A stretch of DNA of 12,354 nucleotides. It comes from Bacilli bacterium (GTDB lineage: Bacteria; Bacillota_I; Bacilli_A; RFN20; CAG-288). The stretch lies in assembly GCA_900763245.1 (NCBI GenBank), contig CAAFJQ010000053.1, forward strand, positions 1 to 12,354, written 5' to 3'. Both the position numbers and the translations under genes were made by a program. Shown here piece after piece: positions 1 through 7,140 of this stretch; position 1 is the first letter of the stretch, and every line of letters begins with the position of its first letter. Under the pieces are notes generated by a model. The model was given only the letters and a program-made list of their open reading frames with translations. It was not told the origin of the DNA and did no database searches.

Positions 1-114
1 ATGGACAGACTGGATGACTGCATCAAGACAAGCGAAGATGAGAAAGGAAATGACTGGAAGCTCTGTTCTCTGAGTGAGAAGGATCGTGAACTGCTCGATA
101 AACTCGGCCTATAG
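1..114 (+). CDS. C-terminal tail of an unidentified ORF, possibly a transposase
   Basis: Frame 1 is open from the first base to a TAG at 112-114, giving 37 residues that end in ELLDKLGL. The peptide is highly charged (Asp, Glu, Lys and Arg rich) with two cysteines, and looks like the end of a larger protein. The ATG at base 1 is probably internal, because no upstream sequence is visible to show a ribosome binding site. I do not recognise the family. Its stop lies about 50 bases before a carbohydrate-binding gene that begins in mid-module, which is the layout expected if a mobile element inserted there and this is the end of its transposase. That role is inferred from context alone. It overlaps the open frame of the next gene, which starts formally at 74, but the overlap is likely an accident of the fusion. 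Confidence 0.4.
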   Translation: MDRLDDCIKTSEDEKGNDWKLCSLSEKDRELLDKLGL

Positions 115-1732
115 AGTAAACCGAATTGTGAAACCTTTAAAAAAGTGCAATATCGGTGTTCTCATCTCCGGTAATTACACATTGACTTTGACCACTCATC
201 CTAATGATGACTATTATGATACCCAGGATGCCTATTATACTGAAGCTGATAAAGAAAAATTCAACTACAGCAATTCCGATACAATCACCTGGGTCAGAAA
301 CGGTGACATCACCGAAGTCGATGACACTGTCTATGATATGTATGTCAAGGGCAACCTTATTACAGGATGGGCACATAAGACCGATCCTGAATATAAGATG
401 GACTATGACGCAACAACAAGAACGTATACCTATACCCATCAGTTCTATGATTATGATGAATTTATGTTCTATTCCTTGAAAGCCGGCGGCCTTACTGCCG
501 ATGGCGGCGGATTCGGCCCTCTTACCATTAAATACGGTCAGGTCAATGTCGAGAAGTCAACAGATAAGATCTCTGGTGACAAAGCCAAGGATTCCAACTT
601 CTCCACTATGGCAAACGGAACCTATACCTTCACCTATAGTTTAGATACCAGAGAGTGCATCGTCACTTATGATCCGACTTTCACCTTGGAGTACACTCCT
701 AATACCGATTGGTATATCGTCGGTGGCGGATCTTCTGAGCTTCTTTCTATCTCCAACTGGGGAAGAAAAAATCTTGATGATCGCTTTAAACTGAAACCGG
801 TCGAAGGCGAAAATCTCAAATATGCCATCACTTTGGATTTACAGGCCAATGATGAATTCCAAATTGTCAAAGATGGTCAGTGGGGCTTGGCACATTCCTT
901 CTCCTTCGTTCAGAATCCTGTTGTCGATGACAAGGTTTACTTCGCCGATTCCGGAAACATCCAGTGCAAGACTGCCGGAAACTACACTCTTACACTCAAT
1001 GTTTCTGATACCAGCAAACGTTTTGACACCATCACATGGGTGAGAAACGGAGACGTTGTCTCTCAGTCCGTCAAGAAGATCGACCTTTACTACAAGCTCT
1101 CTTCTCATGAGGATTGGGCACCTGTTCTGATCGATACGCTTCTTTCCAACGCTGAAGCCAAAGTGACTTTGGATTTGGCCAAGGATGATAAACTTTGCTT
1201 CGTTTATACTGATCACGACCAGAAGATCACCCCTGCCTATCCTGGAAACCTTATCCGTTATACTGCAATAGGTGAAGCTTCCGAAGAAAACGCCAACGCC
1301 AACTTCTCTACTAATGCTGATTACAACTTCGTCTGCGATGTCGCAGGAAAATATGAATTCACCATCGATTATTCTACTGGTGCTCCTGTTGTCAACACCA
1401 AGCTGATTCCTGCCGCCAAAGCCTTCCAAGCCATTATCAAAGGCACAATGACCGACTGGAAAGCCTCTGAAAAGATGTCCTCCGAAGGCGATACGCTCTC
1501 CTTCAATTACACCTTCGCTGAAAATGACGAATTCGGATTTGCCTGGTATGATGAGACAACCACAACTTCCTATGGAAACTGGATCGGTATCAAATGCTTA
1601 GGCACAACAGGAACTGCAAACTCTTTCTTCGCTGGTGAGAACAACTTCAAGTGCTCAAAGGCAGGAACCTACAACATCAAGATCGTCAAAGACGGTGCAG
1701 ATAAGGTTACTGTCGACTTCTACAACATCTAA
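74..1732 (+). CDS. 5'-truncated multi-module starch-binding-type extracellular protein
   Basis: The open frame runs 552 codons from a GTG at 74 to TAA at 1730-1732. The first 30 or so residues are basic and unlike the rest, and native sequence seems to begin near base 165 at SGNYTLTL. From there the protein is a string of beta-rich modules of about 100-130 residues. Each is rich in Trp, Tyr, Asp and Thr and tends to end in a CxxAGxYxxT-type strand (near residues 305, 430 and 535). The linker TITWVRNGD occurs twice, near residues 70 and 319. Segments such as TDWYIVGG and GTMTDWKA resemble the carbohydrate-binding beta-sandwich modules (CBM26/X25/SusE-like) of starch-degrading systems. No catalytic motif, signal peptide or LPXTG anchor is present, so the secretion signal and first module were probably lost. 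Its position ahead of a maltodextrin operon supports binding of starch or oligosaccharides at the cell surface. The remnant is probably non-functional. Binding specificity is inferred, not seen. Confidence 0.7.
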   Translation: MRRIVNCSINSAYRVNRIVKPLKKCNIGVLISGNYTLTLTTHPNDDYYDTQDAYYTEADKEKFNYSNSDTITWVRNGDITEVDDTVYDMYVKGNLITGWAHKTDPEYKMDYDATTRTYTYTHQFYDYDEFMFYSLKAGGLTADGGGFGPLTIKYGQVNVEKSTDKISGDKAKDSNFSTMANGTYTFTYSLDTRECIVTYDPTFTLEYTPNTDWYIVGGGSSELLSISNWGRKNLDDRFKLKPVEGENLKYAITLDLQANDEFQIVKDGQWGLAHSFSFVQNPVVDDKVYFADSGNIQCKTAGNYTLTLNVSDTSKRFDTITWVRNGDVVSQSVKKIDLYYKLSSHEDWAPVLIDTLLSNAEAKVTLDLAKDDKLCFVYTDHDQKITPAYPGNLIRYTAIGEASEENANANFSTNADYNFVCDVAGKYEFTIDYSTGAPVVNTKLIPAAKAFQAIIKGTMTDWKASEKMSSEGDTLSFNYTFAENDEFGFAWYDETTTTSYGNWIGIKCLGTTGTANSFFAGENNFKCSKAGTYNIKIVKDGADKVTVDFYNI

Positions 1733-1746
1733 TCTAATAATCTAAT

Positions 1747-1785
1747 GTCAAAGAGCCAGTTCCCTGGCTCTTTGACTTCATTTAA
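1747..1785 (+). terminator. Intercistronic hairpin, weak or partial terminator
   Basis: A perfect 13-bp stem (GTCAAAGAGCCAG at 1747-1759 pairing with 1764-1776) closes a 4-base TTCC loop 14 bases after the stop codon of the carbohydrate-binding gene. The tail TTCATTT is only moderately T-rich, and the ribosome binding site of the next gene starts at 1784. The hairpin could terminate part of the transcription or stabilise the upstream mRNA 3' end. No room is left for a promoter between it and the next gene. Confidence 0.7.
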
Positions 1786-1800
1786 GGGAGGAGAAACGAG

Positions 1801-3498
1801 ATGAATCAATTTGCTGTCTTCCATTCTATCGAATCCGCATATTCTTTTGCTTTGACAAAAAATCGTATTGTTTTAAGAATACGTGTAGATAAGAATGATG
1901 ATATTTCCCATTGCTATCTGATTTATAATGACAAGCACACATTCTTTCTGAAAAGAAACGAAAAAGAACTTGTCAGAAAACATGAAGACGATCTTTATGC
2001 TTACTATGAAATAGAGCTTTTATTGAAGAAGAGCAGTATCGCCTATATCTTCCGCTTCGTATCAGAAGGAAAAGACTATTATTATTCTTCCGATGGGTTG
2101 AAAGAAAATTATCAGATGGCTACATCTTACTATAACTTCTTCCAAATGGCATTTATCAATGAAACCGATATTCAGAAGGAAGTTTCCTGGTCGAAAGAAG
2201 CTATTATTTATGAAATCTTCGTTGATCGTTTCTATCGCAGCAAAAGTGATGGGAAAGGGGATTATATCAACCTGAGATGGGGAGATATCCCGAATCCGAA
2301 ATCCTTTGCCGGCGGAACGCTTAATGGCATTGATGAAAAGCTTCGCTATCTTAAGCGGATGGGCGTCAATACCATTTATCTGACACCGATCTTCAAATCA
2401 GATTCCAATCATAAGTACGATACAAGAGACTACTATCAGGTTGATGAACAGTTCGGTTCCCTTGTCGCTTTTGAAAAATTGGTCAATGATATTCACAAGC
2501 TGAATATGAGGATCATTCTTGATGGTGTGTTCAACCACATCTCTTCAGAAAGCGATATCTTCCAGGATGTTCTGAAAAACGGAAAGAAATCAAAATATTA
2601 TGATTGGTTCATCATCTATGATGAGGACTTAAGCAAAGAAAATTATGAAAAGTTTGCTTCCTTAAGTTATATGCCCCGTCTGAACTCTTCCAACAAAGAG
2701 GTACAGGATTACATCTGCGGCATCGGTAAATACTATGTTGAAAAGTATCATATCGATGGTTGGAGATTAGACGTCTCTGATGAAGTGAGCCACCAATTGT
2801 GGAAACGTTTCAGAAGAGAAATCAAAGCGATTAATGACGATGTACTACTCATCGGTGAAAATTGGCAAGATGCCTCTCCCTATTTAGAAGGCGATGAATT
2901 CGATGGCATTATGAACTATTCGTTCACACGATATGTCAACGATTTCCTCGCCTTCGACAAATATGATGCTAAACAGCTTGCATTCAATCTCGAAAAGCTG
3001 AGAATGAGATACAAGCGTCAGGTTGTGAATATGAACTGGAACCTTCTGGATTCTCATGATACTTATCGACTTTTCACTCAGGTGGATAAGAACAAAGACA
3101 GAGCAATCATCGGCTGTGCCATTCAGATGTTCTATCAAGGAATCCCTTGTCTCTATTACGGAGATGAACTTCCGCTGGAAGGCGGATATGATCCTGATTG
3201 CAGAAGATGCATGGACTTCTCGCTGGCGACAAAGAAAAACTGGTTTTATTCTCTCTATGTAGAACTGGTTAGACTGAGAAGCTCCGAGAAAGCGATGAAA
3301 TATGGTGAACTCACCATTCGTGTTGAAGATGGAATGCTGGTTATGCTTCGAACTTATCGAAAGAAAACCATCAGACTGACAATCAACATGACCGGTGAAA
3401 AGAAGACTGTCAATCCAATTAACCTTCTTTGCTATAATGAATACGATGATCATACGCTTCATGATGAAGGATTCGTTGTCGATTACTATTGCGAATAG
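1801..3498 (+). CDS. GH13 neopullulanase/cyclomaltodextrinase-type alpha-glucan hydrolase
   Basis: This 565-residue enzyme has no signal peptide and should act in the cytoplasm on imported maltodextrins, cleaving alpha-1,4 and possibly alpha-1,6 links. Residues 1-115 form a beta-rich N-terminal segment of CBM34 type, and the catalytic barrel begins near residue 133 (EAIIYEIFVDRF). The GH13 signatures are in order: region I DGVFNH at 241-246; region V MPRLN at 291-295, the mark of the neopullulanase/cyclomaltodextrinase/maltogenic amylase subfamily; region II GWRLD with nucleophile D324; region III IGENW with acid/base E353; and region IV SHDT with H419 and D420. All catalytic residues are intact and the length is normal for the family. 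The start ATG has a strong AAGGGAGGAG site seven bases upstream. The gene precedes the binding protein by 12 bases, whose ribosome site overlaps its stop, so the genes are co-transcribed. Exact substrate preference cannot be read from sequence. Confidence 0.93.
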   Translation: MNQFAVFHSIESAYSFALTKNRIVLRIRVDKNDDISHCYLIYNDKHTFFLKRNEKELVRKHEDDLYAYYEIELLLKKSSIAYIFRFVSEGKDYYYSSDGLKENYQMATSYYNFFQMAFINETDIQKEVSWSKEAIIYEIFVDRFYRSKSDGKGDYINLRWGDIPNPKSFAGGTLNGIDEKLRYLKRMGVNTIYLTPIFKSDSNHKYDTRDYYQVDEQFGSLVAFEKLVNDIHKLNMRIILDGVFNHISSESDIFQDVLKNGKKSKYYDWFIIYDEDLSKENYEKFASLSYMPRLNSSNKEVQDYICGIGKYYVEKYHIDGWRLDVSDEVSHQLWKRFRREIKAINDDVLLIGENWQDASPYLEGDEFDGIMNYSFTRYVNDFLAFDKYDAKQLAFNLEKLRMRYKRQVVNMNWNLLDSHDTYRLFTQVDKNKDRAIIGCAIQMFYQGIPCLYYGDELPLEGGYDPDCRRCMDFSLATKKNWFYSLYVELVRLRSSEKAMKYGELTIRVEDGMLVMLRTYRKKTIRLTINMTGEKKTVNPINLLCYNEYDDHTLHDEGFVVDYYCE

Positions 3499-3510
3499 GA
3501 GATAAACACT

Positions 3511-4938
3511 ATGAAAAAATGGATGATGATTTTATCGCTCTCTATCCTTCTTCCTGTCTGCTCCTGTGGGGGCAACTCACAAAAGGCCAGTGATAACACT
3601 GTCTTTTCCTGTTTTAATGGAAAGCTTGAAAACGGTGCAGTTTTACGAATCTTGGAAAACGATACCGCAGTCAAGCAAGGCTACTTGAAAGAACTGATCG
3701 ATGGTTTCAATGAAAAGTACAAAGAGTACAATATCACAGCTGTCGATGCCAATATGGATGAATACTCCGACTTGGAAAATGATGGCCCTTATGGATATGG
3801 ACCGGATGTCTTATATCAGGCAAATGATTCCTTGATGAAGTACGTTTACGGAAAACACATCAAACCTCTTCCTGTGGATCGCTTGGAATGCTATTCCAAA
3901 GTCGATTCCAATGCCTGGGCAGCTTATAAGACTGCAATCGGCGAAAACGAATATACCTTTGGCGTTCCGATCAACATCCAGACATCATTGATGTATTACC
4001 GCGAAGATCTTCTTCCTGAGAATGCTGACAAGAACAACGACGGAACTCCTGATATGCTTGAAAACTGGAGCAGCCTTTATCAGTATTCCAAAGAAATCCA
4101 CGAAAAGGACAATACTCATTACGGATATATGAAATCCCTTGATGATTTCTATTTTGCATCTGGTTATCTTTTCTCCTATGGTGGATATATCTTCGGAAAC
4201 AATGGAAAAGATGCGAAAGATATCGGACTCAATAAGGAAGAAGCCTATAAAGGTGTCAAAGTCTTACGCCAGTTGGCTTCGATCATGAATGAATCCTGCA
4301 TCGATAACTCTATCACCTTGAATCAGTATTCCAAGCTGGCAAAAGGAGAGTACTTTGCAACCATGACTACTCCCGATGTCAAATCCCTGTTCTTGGATGA
4401 GATGTCTATCGAATATCAGAAGACAGGGCTCACAAAAGAAGAAGCTGATAAAAAGGCTCTTCAGAATTTGAAACAGACTTCTGTTCCGAAGCTTCCGAAA
4501 AGCGGCGATCTTAACGACACCACATGCGAGATGAGCGACATGAAAACGATGGGCGGAATCAACGGATATGCCATGTCCTCTTATACTAAGTATCCGAATG
4601 CTGCTTTAGCCTTTATCGATTATGCCTCCTCTTATGAAATGGTAAAGAGAAGACATGAGATATTAAGCGTTGCAACATGCCGTGAAGATTTAGCCGATGA
4701 AGGAGATTCTTTGTCGAAGAGCTTATTTATGCAGCTGAAGGAAGGAAAGATCGAAATCATGCCTTCTATCCGTGAGACTTCACAGATCTGGACTCCGACC
4801 GGAACTTTGTGCAAAGATGTCGCCAATGATCCTTATCGCGCTGAAAAAGAACAAAAATATACAACCGATGATGCGATCAAGTCGAAATTAGATGAGGTTT
4901 GCAAACAGATTTATGAAGCTATACACGCTCTTCAGTAA
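3511..4938 (+). CDS. Maltose/maltodextrin ABC transporter, sugar-binding lipoprotein
   Basis: The product is 475 residues. Residues 1-18 form a lipoprotein signal peptide with a lipobox ending V16-C17-S18 before the lipidated Cys19, then a flexible GGNSQ linker. It would therefore be tethered outside the membrane. The rest fits the family 1 extracellular solute-binding proteins (MalE type): VLRILENDTAVKQGYLKEL near the start, GVPINIQTSLMYYREDLL at 151-168, and MKTMGGINGYAMSSYTKYPNAALAFIDY later. These are characteristic stretches of sugar-binding proteins. Residues 173-184 form a Ca-loop-like DxNxDGTxDxxE motif. It captures oligosaccharide and delivers it to the two permeases downstream. Its AGGAG site overlaps the stop of the GH13 gene, suggesting translational coupling, and its 3' end overlaps the next gene. 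Maltodextrin as substrate is inferred from the neighbouring amylase and MalFG-like permeases. Confidence 0.93.
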   Translation: MKKWMMILSLSILLPVCSCGGNSQKASDNTVFSCFNGKLENGAVLRILENDTAVKQGYLKELIDGFNEKYKEYNITAVDANMDEYSDLENDGPYGYGPDVLYQANDSLMKYVYGKHIKPLPVDRLECYSKVDSNAWAAYKTAIGENEYTFGVPINIQTSLMYYREDLLPENADKNNDGTPDMLENWSSLYQYSKEIHEKDNTHYGYMKSLDDFYFASGYLFSYGGYIFGNNGKDAKDIGLNKEEAYKGVKVLRQLASIMNESCIDNSITLNQYSKLAKGEYFATMTTPDVKSLFLDEMSIEYQKTGLTKEEADKKALQNLKQTSVPKLPKSGDLNDTTCEMSDMKTMGGINGYAMSSYTKYPNAALAFIDYASSYEMVKRRHEILSVATCREDLADEGDSLSKSLFMQLKEGKIEIMPSIRETSQIWTPTGTLCKDVANDPYRAEKEQKYTTDDAIKSKLDEVCKQIYEAIHALQ

Positions 4939-6292
4939 GATTCAAGGTGCGTTTTATCGCCAAATTGAAAAAATCGAGGATGCCTGTCTGAACTTCAGAC
5001 TGCGCTTCTCTTCCTATTCGAAAAAGACAAAAGCCTCTTTCCTTCTCATGGGATTAGGCCAGATACTGTACAAGCAGTACATCAAGGGCATTCTCTATAT
5101 GTTGTCTGAGATTGCCTTTATTCTCTTCTTTGCTTTAAAAGGCGGAAAGATGATTGCTGGATTCATCACTCTAGGAACACAGGAAGCGGATCCGTGGCTC
5201 GGTGTTCAGGGTGATAACTCCGTCATTATGATGATTCTTGGAATATTCAGTTTTGTCATTCTCTTTTTCTGGATATTCCTTTATGTTTCCAACATCAAAG
5301 ACTGCATTCATATCAATCAGCAAGTTGATGAAAACAAAGAACTGCCGACATTCATTCAGGCAACAAAAGAGTTCTGTGATAAGAAGTTCTATAAGATTAT
5401 TCTCTTCCTTCCTATCATGTTCGTTCTTGTCTTCAACGTCATTCCGATCATCTTTATGATCTGTATCGCCTTTACCAACTATGGCGGAGAAATCATCCCG
5501 CCGAAATTGGTCGATTGGACTGGCTTTGCATCCTTTGGAAAAGTCTTTGCTTTGAACGGCATCCTTCCTACTTTAGGAAAGATTCTGTCCTGGAATATCC
5601 TTTGGGCATTCTCTTCGACATTTTTGAACTATTTTCTCGGCTTAGGCCTAGCGCTTCTTCTCAACAAGAAGGTTGTCAAAGGAAAAGCAATTTGGAGAGC
5701 CTTCCCGATATTGGCCTATGCTGTTCCTGGCTTCATCACCTTATGCGGTTTCAAGTTCATGTTCTCTAACGGCGGTCCGATCAATCAGCTCATCACCAGC
5801 CATGGTGGCACCGTCATTCAGTTCTTAGGTCTTGACTCCAAATGGTTGGCAAGACTGATTGGCCTTTTGGTCAATGCATGGCTCTCTATTCCGACAACGA
5901 TGCTACTTGCAACAGGCATTCTTTCCAATATGAATACATCTTGCTATGAAGCTGCAAGAATCGATGGTGCAAGCCCTGCAAAACAGTTTAGAGATCTGAC
6001 GCTTCCCTTTGTCATCTTTGCTACAACACCGACTTTGATTTCTCAGTTTGTCTCGAACTTCAATAACTTCGGTGTCTTCTACTTCCTAAGGGGCGGTTTG
6101 TATATGGAAGGATATTTCAATGCTTCCGATACAGATCTTCTCATTAACTGGTTATACAACTTATCCATCGCCAATAACTACTATTCAATCGGTGCTGCAA
6201 TCTCTCTTATTATCTTTATCATCACAGGAGCTATCTCTCTTTTGGTCTATGTGAGAAGCAACGCATATAAAAAGGAGGACATCTATCGATGA
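4892..6292 (+). CDS. malF: Maltodextrin ABC transporter permease, MalF type
   Basis: This 466-residue integral membrane protein has about eight hydrophobic segments (near 65-82, 111-132, 168-196, 235-257, 270-290, 320-341, 366-386 and 432-454). This matches MalF-type permeases with an N-terminal extension rather than six-helix ones. The coupling-helix EAA motif is intact (EAARIDGA from E353, with G359), and it docks on the ATPase. With the next gene product it forms the membrane channel of the importer. The start is ambiguous. ATG 4892 overlaps the binding-protein gene by 47 bases and has no clear ribosome site. ATG 4913 is seven codons later and also lacks a good site. Either implies translation coupled to the upstream gene. 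It overlaps the next gene by four bases (ATGA). Confidence 0.92.
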   Translation: MRFANRFMKLYTLFSKIQGAFYRQIEKIEDACLNFRLRFSSYSKKTKASFLLMGLGQILYKQYIKGILYMLSEIAFILFFALKGGKMIAGFITLGTQEADPWLGVQGDNSVIMMILGIFSFVILFFWIFLYVSNIKDCIHINQQVDENKELPTFIQATKEFCDKKFYKIILFLPIMFVLVFNVIPIIFMICIAFTNYGGEIIPPKLVDWTGFASFGKVFALNGILPTLGKILSWNILWAFSSTFLNYFLGLGLALLLNKKVVKGKAIWRAFPILAYAVPGFITLCGFKFMFSNGGPINQLITSHGGTVIQFLGLDSKWLARLIGLLVNAWLSIPTTMLLATGILSNMNTSCYEAARIDGASPAKQFRDLTLPFVIFATTPTLISQFVSNFNNFGVFYFLRGGLYMEGYFNASDTDLLINWLYNLSIANNYYSIGAAISLIIFIITGAISLLVYVRSNAYKKEDIYR

Positions 6293-7131
6293 AAAGAAAT
6301 GCGAAAAAAGTCAGAAAGATAACGGATGTCGTCATCACCTATCTGATTCTCTTTGTCGTTTCGTTTGTCTTCCTCTTTCCATGTCTTTGGCTGATTCTGG
6401 CTTCGTTTTCCAAGAGCGGCTCCATTTATTCCTTCAATGGTTTCTTCCCTAGCGAGTTCTCGTTGGATACATTCAAAAAGCTGTTTACTGACACGACGAT
6501 GTATGACTTCCCGAAGTGGTTTGTCAACTCTCTTATCGTCGGTCTCTTCTCTTCTTTGTTTGGAACAATCTTAGTCATTCTGACAGCCTATGTCATTTCC
6601 TTCTTCCAGTTCAAAGCTAGAAAGCCATTGATGAAGATCACATTGGTGTTAGGAATGTTCCCTTCATTCATGGGTATGGCTGCTGTTTACATCCTTATGA
6701 CACAATTCAAGATGGTAAACTCTCTCTGGGGCTTGATCTTGATTTATTCCGCCGGTGCTCCGATGGGATATCTTGTTCAGAAGGGATTCTTCGATACTGT
6801 TCCTCAGTCAATCTATGAAGCGGCGAGAATCGATGGTGCAACTAATGCCCGCATCTTCAGAACACTGATCCTTCCTATTTCCAAGCCGATCATTGTCTAT
6901 ACGGCATTGACCTCCTTCACTTGGCCTTGGAGCGACTTCATTCTTCCTAAATTGTTGTTGAAGGAGAAAACAAATTATACTGTCGCTGTCGGTCTGATGT
7001 CGTTGGGTGAGACGGAATTTGCAAGATTTGCGGCTGGTTCTGTCTTTATTGCTGTTCCGATTGTCATCTTCTACTTCTTATTGCAGAAGAATCTGGTCTC
7101 CGGTCTGACAAGCGGTGCTTCGAAAGAGTAG
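6289..7131 (+). CDS. malG: Maltodextrin ABC transporter permease, MalG type
   Basis: The 280-residue product has six hydrophobic segments (about 11-39, 78-106, 115-138, 143-163, 196-220 and 246-266), the standard MalG length and topology. The EAA loop reads EAARIDGA from E177, with G183, and contacts the nucleotide-binding subunit. The segment SFTWPWSDFILP at 209-220 is typical of this permease family. It pairs with the preceding MalF-type permease to form the channel. The start overlaps the malF stop in an ATGA arrangement. A GGAGG site at 6274-6278, ten bases upstream, lies within the end of malF. Identification as a sugar permease is firm; the maltodextrin assignment rests on context. Confidence 0.93.
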   Translation: MKRNAKKVRKITDVVITYLILFVVSFVFLFPCLWLILASFSKSGSIYSFNGFFPSEFSLDTFKKLFTDTTMYDFPKWFVNSLIVGLFSSLFGTILVILTAYVISFFQFKARKPLMKITLVLGMFPSFMGMAAVYILMTQFKMVNSLWGLILIYSAGAPMGYLVQKGFFDTVPQSIYEAARIDGATNARIFRTLILPISKPIIVYTALTSFTWPWSDFILPKLLLKEKTNYTVAVGLMSLGETEFARFAAGSVFIAVPIVIFYFLLQKNLVSGLTSGASKE

Positions 7132-7140
7132 GTGAACATT

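Noticed and set aside
1010..1026. GCAAACGTTTTG, resembling a catabolite-response (cre) site
   Set aside because: It misses several consensus bases and lies deep inside a coding region, so it is probably chance.
839..1429. Long minus-strand open frame of 196 codons
   Set aside because: It lies antisense to the binding-module gene, lacks a ribosome site and has the composition of a shadow frame.
1852..1880. TTGACA with a 17-base spacer to AAGAAT, promoter-like
   Set aside because: It lies inside the GH13 coding region just after its start, the -10 match is poor, and no start for the downstream genes is expected there.
2884..3462. Long minus-strand open frame of 192 codons
   Set aside because: It is antisense to the intact GH13 catalytic domain and has no recognisable motif.
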